DNA of 64,000 nt from Flavobacterium ovatum (GTDB lineage Bacteria > Bacteroidota > Bacteroidia > Flavobacteriales > Flavobacteriaceae), in contig NZ_CP160035.1 of NCBI RefSeq assembly GCF_040703125.1, positions 1,984,001 to 2,048,000 of the forward strand. The letters are read 5' to 3'. Shown here piece after piece: positions 17,485 to 29,306 of the stretch. The stretch's first letter is position 1. The number at the start of each line of letters is the position of its first letter. Under the pieces are notes generated by a model that searched no databases, was not told the DNA's origin, and saw only the letters and a list, made by a program, of their open reading frames with translations. The translations under genes and the position numbers were made by a program.

Positions 17485-19472
17485 CTGAGTTTTTCTTGTA
17501 AAGCTTTGATTTCATCTCTTAATTTTGCTGCTTGCATAAAGTCGAGTTCTTTAGCCGCTTTCTCCATGTTTTTTCGTTTTTCTCGAATGCGTTTCTCTAG
17601 TTCCGCTTTGGATAAATATTCATTTTGTGGTTCGGCAGCAAGGTCTAAAGTGAGTCCTAATTCGTAATCAACCAAAGGGTTTTTGGTAAAGGCACTTTCA
17701 ATTTTTTTGTTCAAAGCTTGAGGAACAATATTATTGGTTGTGTTGAAATTCATTTGTTTGGTTCGGCGGTAATCCGTTTCATCCATGGTTTTTTGCATAC
17801 TAGCCGTAATTTTATCGGCATATAAAATTGCTTTTCCGTTCAAGTTACGAGCGGCACGACCAATAGTTTGTGTCAATGAGCGATGGCTACGCAAGAAACC
17901 TTCTTTGTCTGCATCCAAAATGGCTACTAACGAAACTTCTGGTAAATCCAAACCTTCACGGAGTAAATTCACTCCAATCAATACATCAAATAATCCTTTT
18001 CGTAAATCTTGCATGATTTCAATTCGCTCCAAAGTATCTACATCTGAGTGAATATAGCGGCAACGAATACTCACTTTTGTTAAATATTTAGCCAATTCTT
18101 CAGCCATTCTTTTGGTTAACGTTGTAACTAATACACGTTCATCCAACTCGCAACGTATCTGAATCTCTTCAATCAGATCATCAATTTGGTTCAAACTCGG
18201 ACGTACTTCTATAATTGGGTCTAATAATCCTGTAGGACGAATAACTTGCTCTACATATACACCTTCACATTTTTCCAATTCATAATCTGCCGGTGTGGCT
18301 GACACATAAATTATTTGATTCTGCATCGCTTCAAACTCCTCAAATTTCAATGGACGGTTGTCCATAGCAGCAGGTAAACGGAAACCATAATCTACCAAAT
18401 TTTCTTTTCGACTGCGATCGCCGCCGTACATGGCTTTTACTTGTGACAGCGTTACGTGACTTTCATCCACAACCATCAAAAAATCTTTTGGAAAATAATC
18501 TAGTAAACAGAAAGGTCTTGTACCTGCTAATCGACCATCGAGGTAACGAGAATAATTCTCTATTCCTGAACAATACCCCAGTTCTCGAATCATTTCCAGG
18601 TCAAAGTTGGTGCGTTCTTCCAGACGTTTGGCTTCGAGATGTTTGCCTATTTCCTTAAAATAATCCACTTGTTTAACTAAGTCTTGTTGGATTTCCCAAA
18701 TGGCACCTTGCAATACATCAGGTGAAGTCACGAACATATTGGCGGGATAAATAGTCAGTTTTTCGAATTTTTCAATAACCAAAGCAGTTTTGATATCAAA
18801 AGATTCAATTTCTTCAATTTCGTCTCCAAAAAAGTGAATGCGATACCCATCATCCGCATAGCTAGGATAGACTTCTACTGTGTCACCTTTAATTCTGAAA
18901 TTTCCGGGTGTAAAGTCTGCTTCCGTTCTGGAATATAAACTTTGTACTAAACTATGAAGTAATTTGGTTCTGGAAATGACTTGGTCTCGTTCGATTGCAA
19001 TCACGTTTTTTTGAAATTCGACAGGATTTCCAATACCGTACAAACAAGAAACTGACGCGACTACCAAAATATCTCTTCGTCCTGAAAGTAGGGAAGAGGT
19101 GGTGCTCAAACGCATTTTTTCCAGTTCTTCGTTGATGGATAAATCCTTTTCGATAAAAACCCCAGTCACAGGCATAAAAGCTTCAGGCTGGTAATAATCG
19201 TAGTAGGAAACAAAATATTCTACCGCATTGTTGGGGAAAAATTGCTTGAATTCGGAATAAAGCTGAGCTGCTAACGTTTTGTTGTGTGCCAAAACCAAAG
19301 TAGGACGCTGTACTTCCTGAATCACATTGGCCACCGTAAATGTTTTTCCAGAACCTGTAACTCCTAAAAGAGTTTGGTATGGGTCACCATCGTTAATTCC
19401 CTGGACAAGTTTTTTAATTGCTTCGGGTTGGTCTCCTTTGGGTTGGTAATCAGATACGACTTGGAAATTCAT
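17481..19472 (-). CDS. uvrB: Excinuclease ABC subunit B
   Basis: The damage-verification helicase of nucleotide excision repair has its usual length of 663 residues. It starts NFQVVSDYQPKGDQPEAI, followed by Walker A GVTGSGKTFT (about 38-47). The damage-probing beta-hairpin is EYFVSYYDYYQPEAFMP. A Walker B VVDESH (about 335-340) is followed by helicase motifs LREGLDLPEVSLVAILDAD and QTIGRAARN. It ends with a complete UVR domain (MEKAAKELDFMQAAKLRDEI) that contacts UvrC. The ATG at 19472 fits the family start. CAAAGTTA repeats just upstream (19501-19516) give two TAACTTTG -7 boxes on the minus strand. Confidence 0.98.
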   Translation of the reverse strand: MNFQVVSDYQPKGDQPEAIKKLVQGINDGDPYQTLLGVTGSGKTFTVANVIQEVQRPTLVLAHNKTLAAQLYSEFKQFFPNNAVEYFVSYYDYYQPEAFMPVTGVFIEKDLSINEELEKMRLSTTSSLLSGRRDILVVASVSCLYGIGNPVEFQKNVIAIERDQVISRTKLLHSLVQSLYSRTEADFTPGNFRIKGDTVEVYPSYADDGYRIHFFGDEIEEIESFDIKTALVIEKFEKLTIYPANMFVTSPDVLQGAIWEIQQDLVKQVDYFKEIGKHLEAKRLEERTNFDLEMIRELGYCSGIENYSRYLDGRLAGTRPFCLLDYFPKDFLMVVDESHVTLSQVKAMYGGDRSRKENLVDYGFRLPAAMDNRPLKFEEFEAMQNQIIYVSATPADYELEKCEGVYVEQVIRPTGLLDPIIEVRPSLNQIDDLIEEIQIRCELDERVLVTTLTKRMAEELAKYLTKVSIRCRYIHSDVDTLERIEIMQDLRKGLFDVLIGVNLLREGLDLPEVSLVAILDADKEGFLRSHRSLTQTIGRAARNLNGKAILYADKITASMQKTMDETDYRRTKQMNFNTTNNIVPQALNKKIESAFTKNPLVDYELGLTLDLAAEPQNEYLSKAELEKRIREKRKNMEKAAKELDFMQAAKLRDEIKALQEKLS

Positions 19473-19500
19473 TGGTATTTCGTTGCAAAGTTTAAGAGTA

Positions 19501-19516
19501 CAAAGTTACAAAGTTA
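19501..19516 (-). promoter_or_regulatory. Two tandem candidate -7 boxes of uvrB
   Basis: On the minus strand TAACTTTG occurs twice in a row (19516-19509 and 19508-19501), matching TAnnTTTG, about 30-40 bases before the uvrB start. No TTG lies at normal spacing, and CAAAGT-type repeats are common here, so this may be partly chance. Confidence 0.4.
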
Positions 19517-19540
19517 TTGGTAAATAGAATTAGCGATTCA

Positions 19541-20503
19541 CTAAACCACTTGATTACTCTTCTCAAACTTCCATTCTTCTTGTTGTTTTTCACTCAAAAA
19601 AGACCAAGCTAGAATACGACTTGTCTTTTGACCTTGCGCCATATCGATTGTTCTAATATTTGCTGCTTTTACTTTGTTTAAAACGTTGTAAAGACTTTTG
19701 AGGTGCGATTGTTTTGCTACTAATGTTGTAAACCATAAACACTGCATAGGATATTTGGCACTTTCGTATATCATTTGAGAAATAAAACGGAATTCACCGC
19801 CTTCACACCATAATTCTGAATTTTGGCCACCAAAGTTCAAAATGGGCTTGGTTGTTTTTTTATTTTCTAAATTATTTATTTTACGAATACTTCCCTGTGT
19901 TGCTTCTTCTTGTGAAGTATGAAAAGGAGGGTTACAAAGAATAAATTCAAATTTATCTTCGGGAGTAATGATATTATTAAAAATAAAACGAGGTTCAGTT
20001 TGTTGTTGTAGACTAATAGTATCAACCAATTTTGGATTGGATTCGATAATTTTGCTGCAATTATTCAGCGCATTTTCATCAATATCTGTTCCTACAAAAC
20101 TCCAACCGTAAATGGAATTTCCTAATATAGGATAAATGCAATTGGCTCCAATACCGATATCAAGACCTTGAATACTTTCGCCTTCAGGAATTTTTCCTCC
20201 ATTGGATGAAGCTAATAAATCGGCAATATTATGAATATAATCTGCTCTGCCTGGAATGGGTGGGCATAAATAATCTTTAGGAATGTCCCAGTTTTGTATG
20301 CCGTAATAGGTGATTAATAGGGCTTTGTTTAAAGCTTTGACCGCTTCGGGATTACTGAAATCTATTGTTTCAATTTGGTGTTCATTAATAGCAACAAAGT
20401 TTTTTAGCGCCGGATATTGTTCTATTAAAAGTTTAAAATCGTATCGAGAACGATGTTGATTTCTAGGATGTAAATTGGTTTTTTCTGTAAGCTGCTTGGA
20501 CAT
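19541..20503 (-). CDS. rlmF: 23S rRNA (adenine(1618)-N6)-methyltransferase
   Basis: The 320-residue protein matches the RlmF/YbiN family. It starts with the basic NLHPRNQHRSRYDFKLLI segment (about residues 10-27). The SAM motif is GLDIGIGANCIYPILG (about 113-128), and the base-modifying motif is CNPPFHTS (about 189-196), the NPPF signature of N6-adenine methyltransferases. It then has EGGEFRFISQM and a late VAKQSHLKSLYNVL stretch. It methylates one adenine of 23S rRNA. The start ATG at 20503 precedes the conserved region by few residues. It is a single gene between uvrB and the thiamine pyrophosphokinase gene. Confidence 0.92.
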   Translation of the reverse strand: MSKQLTEKTNLHPRNQHRSRYDFKLLIEQYPALKNFVAINEHQIETIDFSNPEAVKALNKALLITYYGIQNWDIPKDYLCPPIPGRADYIHNIADLLASSNGGKIPEGESIQGLDIGIGANCIYPILGNSIYGWSFVGTDIDENALNNCSKIIESNPKLVDTISLQQQTEPRFIFNNIITPEDKFEFILCNPPFHTSQEEATQGSIRKINNLENKKTTKPILNFGGQNSELWCEGGEFRFISQMIYESAKYPMQCLWFTTLVAKQSHLKSLYNVLNKVKAANIRTIDMAQGQKTSRILAWSFLSEKQQEEWKFEKSNQVV

Positions 20504-20606
20504 TATTATTTCTATTTCGGGAAAAGGATTTAAAAAATATTTGTTGTCCTAATCATGAGCAAGTTATATAAAAAAGAACAACTTTTCTAGCTTTTTAAGG
20601 ATAAAA

Positions 20607-21269
20607 TTAATCCATACATTCCATAAGGAGTAAATCACCTTCGGTATGTTCTATTTTTACGATTCCATCTTGGTAAACGTGGTTACTGCTACCTGTTTTA
20701 TACCCTATAGTTAAACTGTCATTTTGTAAAGGATAAAATAAGTTTTCGGATGCTATACCAGTCACATGTCCAATGGGAATCAAGGAAATAGGAGTATTAG
20801 CGGTATACCATTTTTCGAATTTTCGAGGTAATAAAAATACTTTGGAATGGTCGTCAAGGATGACAATTTTTAACAAATCACGATAGCGAACAATATTGGT
20901 CAAATTGGTAATCGTATGGTCAGCTCTACGTCCTGTTGCCCAAACTACGTTGACGGCTGGAATTTTTTTTTCGATCAAATAATCAAAAGCTTTTTCTAAG
21001 TCAGTTTTGCTTTGGTCTGGTGTATGTACTACTTCCAGTGGGTATTGTTTTTCTTTGTAATAATTGGCGTCAAAACCCCGGTCAAAATCACCCAACAAAA
21101 CATCTACTTTTATGTCCATTTTCATTACGCGTTCTATAGCTGAGTCGAGTACGATAACTATTGGTGACCATTCTAGTAATTGACCTAATAATTCTGGGTG
21201 ACAGGAAGCACCATTGGCAATTATCAAAGCAGGTTCTTGATCGTCTCTAACGATATGATGTGAGGACAT
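20607..21269 (-). CDS. Thiamine pyrophosphokinase
   Basis: The 220-residue enzyme transfers pyrophosphate from ATP to thiamine, making the cofactor TPP. The N-terminal catalytic domain has IIANGASC (about 16-23), VIVLDSAIERV, the VDVLLGDFDRGF motif (about 55-66), HTPDQSKTDLEKAFDYL (about 82-98) and GRRADHTITNL (about 113-123), all typical of the family. A C-terminal B1-binding domain follows (SLIPIG, then GTSLP-like NDSLTIGYKTGSSN). It is a single gene. No thiamine riboswitch is visible upstream. Confidence 0.9.
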   Translation of the reverse strand: MSSHHIVRDDQEPALIIANGASCHPELLGQLLEWSPIVIVLDSAIERVMKMDIKVDVLLGDFDRGFDANYYKEKQYPLEVVHTPDQSKTDLEKAFDYLIEKKIPAVNVVWATGRRADHTITNLTNIVRYRDLLKIVILDDHSKVFLLPRKFEKWYTANTPISLIPIGHVTGIASENLFYPLQNDSLTIGYKTGSSNHVYQDGIVKIEHTEGDLLLMECMD

Positions 21270-21394
21270 AATAGGAGTTTTGTGGGGTAAAGATATAAAA
21301 TTTGAAAGTTAAATAGTTTTTTTGCGTTTGGGATAAAAATGAATAGCCCACAAACAAATGTAGCGATAGCGTAATTTGTTGAGAACTTGTAATG

Positions 21395-21452
21395 TCCCGA
21401 AGCGTTGGGAGCCCGAACCAAAGTTTTTACGGAGTCCCGATAGCTATCGGGA
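21395..21452. repeat. Two CCCGA-type palindromes upstream of the DUF4249 gene end
   Basis: TCCCGATAGCTATCGGGA (21435-21452) is a perfect 18-base palindrome. TCCCGAAGCGTTGGGA (21395-21410) is an imperfect relative. Each is followed by GCCC. The same family occurs at 27683-27698, 43159-43174 and in the L19 terminator. Confidence 0.8.
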
Positions 21453-21478
21453 GCCCAAATTTATCATTTACTTTTCTA

Positions 21479-22300
21479 CTATTGAACCGTATAAGTTCTT
21501 GTGTCTATCTCTGATAAAGCAAAGTATCCTAGCGGATAATTATTTTTGTCGGTGGTGTTGATGATGTTTCCACGTACGGTTGCAGGTGGTGCTTGAAATG
21601 GACCACCGCCACCACCGCCAGCAATACTAATCAAGATATTCATGTAGTTGTAGTACGCTTTTGTAATGCCATAATGGGTTATTTTGACTTCGTCGCCTTT
21701 TTTTAAATCTTGGTTTTGGGATAAACTAAATATACGATTCCCTTGGAAAAAAGTATCTTCATCTCCGTAAAAGGTTTGAGTGACTTGATTGGTGTAGCTG
21801 TATTGGTATAAATAATAATTGACTTCTGGAGCTGGATCAGTGTAAAAAGTTTTAATTTGAATGGTTTTTCCTGTAAAACCACCGTCATTTTTTTGAACTA
21901 CATCCTCAATTGGTGCGACTGATTTTAGTGTTTCGCTCGCAGTATAGATCTCGCCATTGTTTACCACGGTTAGAGTGTATGTTTCGTTGGTTTTTGGAAC
22001 AAAATCGCTGCAAATATATTCGCCTGTATTTCCTATTTCGTTAAAGTTGAAAGTAATGTTACTGCTGTTTTTTATCATAATTGTGGCTCCAGAAACCACT
22101 GGGATTTGGTTGCTGAAATACGAAGTAGTCGTTGTTAATTTAATTTTTTGGTCTTTACCGGTAGTTCCTTTTACCCATTTGATGGTTGCCTCAATAACTA
22201 ATTTTGGAGCAGCAGTATTGAGATCAACTTGGACAACTTCTTCACAGCTGCTCAGAAAAAGTATGGAGATAAGCGCTATTAGTATGTTTGTTTTTTTCAT
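21479..22300 (-). CDS. DUF4249-family outer-membrane-associated lipoprotein
   Basis: The 273-residue lipoprotein has a signal with a lipobox ending LSSC (Cys19), then EEVVQVDLNTAAPKLVIEATI, which marks the DUF4249 family. The mature part is beta-rich, with a glycine-rich stretch (AGGGGGGPFQAPP) near residue 230. DUF4249 lipoproteins are usually encoded beside a TonB-dependent receptor and probably help capture or hand over its substrate at the outer membrane. Here the receptor gene ends only 4 bp before this start, so the two form one operon with the receptor first. The substrate is not known. Confidence 0.9.
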   Translation of the reverse strand: MKKTNILIALISILFLSSCEEVVQVDLNTAAPKLVIEATIKWVKGTTGKDQKIKLTTTTSYFSNQIPVVSGATIMIKNSSNITFNFNEIGNTGEYICSDFVPKTNETYTLTVVNNGEIYTASETLKSVAPIEDVVQKNDGGFTGKTIQIKTFYTDPAPEVNYYLYQYSYTNQVTQTFYGDEDTFFQGNRIFSLSQNQDLKKGDEVKITHYGITKAYYNYMNILISIAGGGGGGPFQAPPATVRGNIINTTDKNNYPLGYFALSEIDTRTYTVQ

Positions 22301-22304
22301 TTTA

Positions 22305-24713
22305 TTAGAATTTAAAATTATAACTTACTGCAGGAACCATTCCGAAGATAGAAGTTTTTATCGCTTCATTGGTACCAGTATCTGAGTTTTGTCTAAAATT
22401 GATGGAAGCTGCATTTTTACGATTGTATAAGTTGTAAATGCTGAAAACCCATTCGCCTTTCCAGTTTCTATCTTGGTTTTTTGTAGGTGTTAAGGTAGCA
22501 GAAACGTCAAGGTGATGGTAGGTTGGTAAGCGATTTTCGTTGCGTAAGCCGTAACTCGGTACTACAATTCCAGAGTAGTAATATTGACTGTTTGGATAGG
22601 TTACGGGTTGACCAGTTTGTAAAACAAAATTGGCACCAAAGCTCCATTTTTCGCTCTTTTTGTAAGCTCCTGTAACGGCAAGGTTGTGTGTTTTGTCGTA
22701 AACTGAATTGTACCAAGCACCATTGTTTATCCCTAATTCTTCTGCCGTTCTTCCCGGTGTTTGTTGTTCTGATTTGGATAAGGTATAAGAAATCCATCCA
22801 TTGAACTTACCTTCGTTTTTGCGCAACATGATTTCTAGACCATAAGAGCGCATTTGTCCGTTGAGAACAATTTGCTCAATGGCTTTGTTGGCAATCAAGT
22901 CGGCTCCATCTATGTAGTCCAAACGATTTTTGATTTTCTTGTAATAGGTTTCTACTTCTAATGAATACATGTCTTTATTGAAATTTTTGAAATAACCCAA
23001 AGCAACTTGATCCGCAATTTGTGGTTTGATGAAATTGTCACTTGGCATCCAAACATCCAATGGAGTAGGAGACGAAGTGTTAGAAATCAATTGTAGGTAT
23101 TGGACCATTCTGTTGTAACTGCCTTTTACTGAAGTGTCATCTGTGAGCTGGTATGAAACCGCTAAGCGAGGCTCTAGATTATTGAAGTTTTGAATGATTT
23201 TGTTTTTGTTGTAGAATTCAGTTCCTGTAGGTGTTGCTTTTTGGTAAATCTGTAAATCTGTATTGAAAATGACAGGGTTGTCATTGGTATATATATTTAC
23301 TGTAGATTGACCTAAACGGTAAAACATACTGTAACGCAAGCCATAAGTAATGGCGACTTTTTTGGAAAGTTCTTGTTCTGCGCTCACATATAAGGCGGGC
23401 TCAAAAGCATATTTTTTATCCAATTGATCAAAGTTAATTCCAGAACTCACATCTGAGGGTTTTATAGTTCCCGGATTAAAGGAATAATAAATAGCATTCA
23501 TGCCGTAATTCAGTTTGAATTTGTCAGAAATATAATTTTTGAAATCGTATTTAATATTGTAATTCTTAATCCCCGAATCCCATTTGAAACCTACAAAATC
23601 TAAATCTAATCCATAGTAGTAATCGCTATATATTAAGGATAAGTTTGAGAATAGTTTATCCGAGAATAAATGGTTCCATCTTAAGTTTAGAGTTGCATTT
23701 CCATACGTATTAGAGAAGCTTTTGCTAATAGCAAATACATCACGCCCAAAATATCCAGATAAGTATAAGTTGTTATTTTCATTGAGTTTATAACTCAATT
23801 TGGTGTTTAAATCATAAAAATAAGCCGAGTTGTCTTTTTGGTCTTCGGATAGTTTTAAAAATAGATGGGCATAAGAACTTCGTCCGCCAATCAAGAACGA
23901 GCCTTTATTTTTTACCAAAGGACCTTCTAGTAAAATACGGCTAGCAATTAATCCAATACCTCCATTGGCATGAAAGGATTTACTACTTCCATCTTTTTGG
24001 TAAATATCCAAAACTGAAGATGCTCTTCCTCCAAAATTAGCCGGAATTCCACCTTTATATAATTTTAAATCCTTGATCGCATCGGGGTTGAAAACAGAGA
24101 AAAAACCAAAGACGTGAGAAGAGTTGAAAATGGTAGCTTCGTCCAAAAGGATTAAATTTTGGTCAGCACCACCACCACGAACATTAAATCCAGAAGCCCC
24201 TTCGCCAGCATTAGTTACGCCCGGAAGTAGTAAAAGTGATTTAATAACGTCAACTTCTCCAAGTACCACAGGCATTTTTTTGATGGAAGAAATAGAGAGT
24301 TTGTTTACGCTCATTTCTGGTTTTCGAATCAAGATACTGGTATTTGTTCCTGTTACAATTACTTCATCCAGTTCTTCTTGACTGTCTGTTAAATTGAGAT
24401 TTAATTTGGTGTTTTTGTCTAATGTAACTTTCTTAGTAATATTTTTGAAACCAATATAACTTATTAATACTGTGTAAGAGCCTTTGGGGAGAGTAATGGA
24501 GTAAAAGCCGTATTGATTGGTGTTAATGCTAGATTGGGTTTCAGGGATGTAAATATTGACACCAATCAAGGTCTCATTATTTTTGTTGTCAGAAATGATA
24601 CCGCTTAATGTGAATTTTTGCTTTGATTGTTCTCTATCGCTCTTGTTTTGGGCGAAAGTAGTGACGCTAAAGGCTAAAAACAGTATTAGTGTGAAGGTTT
24701 TTTTGTTCAACAT
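22305..24713 (-). CDS. TonB-dependent receptor with N-terminal carboxypeptidase-regulatory-like domain
   Basis: The 802-residue outer-membrane receptor starts with a signal peptide (FTLILFLAFSVTTFAQ). A CarboxypepD_reg-like beta-sandwich domain follows (FTLSGIISDNKNNETLIGVNI, about residues 33-110), then the plug (SISSIKKMPVVLGEVDVIKSLLLLPGV, VRGGGADQNLILLDEA, about 140-250). A ~500-residue beta-barrel ends in an aromatic residue (SYNFKF). It imports an unknown substrate with energy from TonB/ExbBD. The size and plug match the smaller flavobacterial receptors that pair with DUF4249 lipoproteins, rather than SusC. The DUF4249 gene follows after 4 bp. Confidence 0.93.
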   Translation of the reverse strand: MLNKKTFTLILFLAFSVTTFAQNKSDREQSKQKFTLSGIISDNKNNETLIGVNIYIPETQSSINTNQYGFYSITLPKGSYTVLISYIGFKNITKKVTLDKNTKLNLNLTDSQEELDEVIVTGTNTSILIRKPEMSVNKLSISSIKKMPVVLGEVDVIKSLLLLPGVTNAGEGASGFNVRGGGADQNLILLDEATIFNSSHVFGFFSVFNPDAIKDLKLYKGGIPANFGGRASSVLDIYQKDGSSKSFHANGGIGLIASRILLEGPLVKNKGSFLIGGRSSYAHLFLKLSEDQKDNSAYFYDLNTKLSYKLNENNNLYLSGYFGRDVFAISKSFSNTYGNATLNLRWNHLFSDKLFSNLSLIYSDYYYGLDLDFVGFKWDSGIKNYNIKYDFKNYISDKFKLNYGMNAIYYSFNPGTIKPSDVSSGINFDQLDKKYAFEPALYVSAEQELSKKVAITYGLRYSMFYRLGQSTVNIYTNDNPVIFNTDLQIYQKATPTGTEFYNKNKIIQNFNNLEPRLAVSYQLTDDTSVKGSYNRMVQYLQLISNTSSPTPLDVWMPSDNFIKPQIADQVALGYFKNFNKDMYSLEVETYYKKIKNRLDYIDGADLIANKAIEQIVLNGQMRSYGLEIMLRKNEGKFNGWISYTLSKSEQQTPGRTAEELGINNGAWYNSVYDKTHNLAVTGAYKKSEKWSFGANFVLQTGQPVTYPNSQYYYSGIVVPSYGLRNENRLPTYHHLDVSATLTPTKNQDRNWKGEWVFSIYNLYNRKNAASINFRQNSDTGTNEAIKTSIFGMVPAVSYNFKF

Positions 24714-24791
24714 ACTTTAAATAATTTGAGATGCAAATTTGGTAAAATTATAAGTAATTAGCTAGTAAACAAACTTTAAAACACTGTTAAT

Positions 24792-24822
24792 AAAAAAAGA
24801 CAACCGTTTCGGGTTGCCTTTT
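24792..24822 (-). terminator. Intrinsic terminator of the isocitrate dehydrogenase gene
   Basis: Read on the minus strand, GGCAACC pairs with GGTTGTC across a short loop, followed by a T tract (the A run at 24792-24798 on the plus strand). It lies 20-50 bases past the icd stop. Confidence 0.8.
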
Positions 24823-24844
24823 AAGTATTTATGTAGAAAAAAAA

Positions 24845-27190
<2,346 letters not shown>

Positions 27191-27344
27191 TTACTAGAGA
27201 AATAACCGATTTATGGTATAACTAACTACATAGGTTTAAAATGTTATTTTTTTAATGAAACAGCCTTAATTTGAGAATTCTACTTTAGGGTGTTTTTATC
27301 TGTTAGTTTTGGAGCAGAAAGTGAAAGGTGTTTTTGCCAACATC

Positions 27345-27413
27345 GTCCCGCTCCCGACGCTATATCTTTGCTTTTTTAAAGAAAAAAAGCAAAGGATGCC
27401 ACTTCTATCGGGG
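27345..27413. repeat. Composite hairpin repeat element, copy 1
   Basis: An inner stem CTTTGCTTTTTT (27366-27377) pairs with AAAAAAGCAAAG. It is framed by a left end GTCCCGCTCCCGACGCTATAT and a right end GATGCCACTTCTATCGGGG. The CCCGCT...CGCT left end and ATCGGGG right end recur at 46526-46656 and, more diverged, at 32829-32974. Confidence 0.65.
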
Positions 27414-27760
27414 TTAGAGAGGGAGACTTTGATCTTTTGTTAGTTCAGTGTTGAATAAACTTTAAAAACAAAATAGTAATGCCTTTTCTCCCGTGTTTTC
27501 GTGATAGCAAATCCGTTCCATTCGTGTCTAAAGGCAAACGCATGAGTTTAAAAGTAAAAAACAACCATGAATTACAAGAAATACACGAATTTAGATGTTC
27601 TGTAATTGTACTAATTATCAAGTTACTTAAAAATTGGTGTAATCAATTTTTTAGAGTTTCAGTGATTTGTGCAAATTCGTGATCCCGAAGCTTCGGGACG
27701 TGTCTAAAAACAACTAGTGCCTTCGCTTTGATTCGTGTTCTATTTGCCCGCAATAAGTCA
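27414..27760. repeat. Gene-free region with TTCGTG/CACGAA repeats and a perfect palindrome
   Basis: The motif ATTCGTG or its complement CACGAAT recurs (about 27518, 27584, 27674 and 27730), partly as an inverted arrangement. TCCCGAAGCTTCGGGA (27683-27698) is a perfect palindrome. A 67-codon open frame at 27479 has no family resemblance and is not believed. Confidence 0.5.
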
Positions 27761-27791
27761 AAAAAAAAGTCCCGAACATGTCGGGACTTTT
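27761..27791 (-). terminator. Intrinsic terminator of rplS, CCCGA-palindrome type
   Basis: AAAAGTCCCGA and TCGGGACTTTT form a stem with loop ACATG. The A run on the plus side gives a T tract on the minus strand. The hairpin core belongs to the same CCCGA/TCGGG family as the dispersed palindromes. Confidence 0.88.
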
Positions 27792-27810
27792 ATGATAAAG
27801 GGATAGATGA

Positions 27811-28161
27811 CTATCTTCTTTTGTCTTTGATTCTTGCTTTTTTACCAGTAAGTTCTCTGAAGTAGAAAATTCTAGCTCTACGAACTGAACCTTTCTTGTT
27901 GATTTCAACTTTTTGTAAAGCTGGCAAGTTAACAGGGAAGATACGCTCAACTCCAACTGCGCCTGACATTTTACGGATTGTAAAAGTTTCAGTACTTCCA
28001 GAACCTCTTCTTTGGATTACTACTCCTTTGAAAAACTGAGTTCTAGTTTTTTCACCCTCTTTAATTTCGTAGTAAACTGTGATTGTATCTCCAGCTCCGA
28101 ATTCAGGGAAATCTTTTTTTGCAACATATTCGCTATTAACGAAATCAATTAAATTTGCCAT
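27811..28161 (-). CDS. rplS: 50S ribosomal protein L19
   Basis: The 116-residue ribosomal protein of the 30S/50S interface has the standard L19 length. Motifs read FPEFGAGDTITVYYEI, TQFFKGVVIQRRG, ETFTIRKMSGAVGVERIFPVNLP and KKGSVRRARIFYFRELTGKKARI. As in many bacteria, it lies downstream of trmD on the same strand (196 bp gap). It probably has its own promoter (TACTTTTG on the minus strand at 28235-28242) and a strong terminator after the stop. Confidence 0.98.
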   Translation of the reverse strand: MANLIDFVNSEYVAKKDFPEFGAGDTITVYYEIKEGEKTRTQFFKGVVIQRRGSGSTETFTIRKMSGAVGVERIFPVNLPALQKVEINKKGSVRRARIFYFRELTGKKARIKDKRR

Positions 28162-28234
28162 TTTAAATGCTAATTATAGTTTTTGAATTAGAGCAACATT
28201 CACGGATCTCGCCAGAGGTTAGTCTAAGTGGGTG

Positions 28235-28242
28235 CAAAAGTA
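28235..28242 (-). promoter_or_regulatory. Candidate -7 box of rplS
   Basis: TACTTTTG on the minus strand, 74 bases before the L19 start. The -33 element is not obvious. Confidence 0.4.
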
Positions 28243-28356
28243 AAAAAAAGATACGAGTTATAAGTTATGAGTTGTGAATTATTTTGAAAAAAGTTATGAA
28301 TTATTACAGTTGTAGTCCTCGTAACTTGTTAACTCATACTTCATAACTCATAATTA

Positions 28357-29037
28357 CTAATTCTCTTCAAGCAAGTCCGGTCGTCTCGTTTTTGTATGTT
28401 CATACGCCATATCCTCGCGCCATTTGTCAATTTTTCCAGAATGGCCACTCAGTAAAATATCGGGAACTTTCCATCCTTTGTAATCTGCGGGTCTTGTATA
28501 TATAGGTCCTGACAATAAGCCATCTTGAAAACTATCTGTCAAAGCCGAGGTTTCATCACTCAAAACTCCAGGAATTAATCGTATTAATGCATCCGATAAA
28601 ACCAAAGCACCTAGTTCACCACCACTCAAAACATAATCACCAATCGAAATTTCTTTGGTAATAAAGTGATCTCTCACTCGTTGATCTACTCCTTTGTAAT
28701 GTCCACAAAGAATAATGATATTCTCATACATAGACATGGTGTTACACATCTTTTGATTTAAGGTTTCTCCATCAGGCGACATATAGATAATTTCGTCATA
28801 AGTTCTTTCGGTTTTCAAATGGGTAATACAATCGTCAATTGGTTGTACGTTCATCACCATTCCAGCACCACCACCATAAGCGTAATCATCCACACTTTTT
28901 TGTTTGTTAGTCGTGTAATCCCTTAAATTATGAAAATGAACTTCAACCAGTCCTTTGTCAATAGCACGCTTCATAATCGAAGCTTCAAACGGACTTCTTA
29001 ATAATTCAGGTAAAACGGTAATAATATCGATACGCAT
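28357..29037 (-). CDS. trmD: tRNA (guanine(37)-N1)-methyltransferase
   Basis: The 226-residue SPOUT enzyme methylates G37 of tRNAs with a C-N-G anticodon context to prevent frameshifting. It starts [13 protein letters not shown] and has [24 protein letters not shown] (about residues 39-62), [11 protein letters not shown] (about 112-122) and the trefoil-knot motif [29 protein letters not shown] (about 131-159). It ends with [10 protein letters not shown]. It is associated with rplS downstream, as in many genomes. Its promoter (29063-29092) has both consensus elements. Confidence 0.97.
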   Translation of the reverse strand: MRIDIITVLPELLRSPFEASIMKRAIDKGLVEVHFHNLRDYTTNKQKSVDDYAYGGGAGMVMNVQPIDDCITHLKTERTYDEIIYMSPDGETLNQKMCNTMSMYENIIILCGHYKGVDQRVRDHFITKEISIGDYVLSGGELGALVLSDALIRLIPGVLSDETSALTDSFQDGLLSGPIYTRPADYKGWKVPDILLSGHSGKIDKWREDMAYEHTKTRRPDLLEEN

Positions 29038-29062
29038 GATTTTCTTCTATCTAATGAATCGG

Positions 29063-29092
29063 CAAAGTTACGAAAGCAATATTCAATTGCAA
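29063..29092 (-). promoter_or_regulatory. Promoter of trmD
   Basis: On the minus strand TTG (29092-29090), a 19-bp spacer and TAACTTTG (29070-29063) match the Bacteroidota consensus, 26 bases before the trmD start codon. The -33 lies in the CAATTG tandem repeat. Confidence 0.7.
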
Positions 29093-29104
29093 TTGCAATT
29101 GCAA
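29084..29104. repeat. CAATTG tandem repeat (three and a half units)
   Basis: CAATTG occurs three times back to back and is followed by CAA. Because the trmD -33 element is inside it, unit gain or loss would change spacer choice. Confidence 0.8.
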
Positions 29105-29306
29105 AAATCAAATTTTAATTGTCTAAAAAAATCAAAGACAAGTTCAACGTTCAAAAATTCTGTACCTGCTTGGCCATCGACATTCGTTAAAACAAAACAA
29201 TATTCATGTCCATCGTCGTGAAATCAAAATTGTAAAGTTTTCCTAATAGTTTTCTAGTAGAATTCATTCTTCTTAGTTTTACAATTCTAATAAAAAACGA
29301 CTGAAA

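Noticed and set aside
21224..22385. Several 60-140-codon frames overlapping the thiamine pyrophosphokinase, DUF4249 and TonB receptor genes on either strand
   Set aside because: All lie over well-supported genes in other frames and lack any recognisable domain.
27479..27682. 67-codon frame on the plus strand after the icd region
   Set aside because: No family, irregular composition, and it lies in a repeat-rich stretch with TTCGTG motifs.
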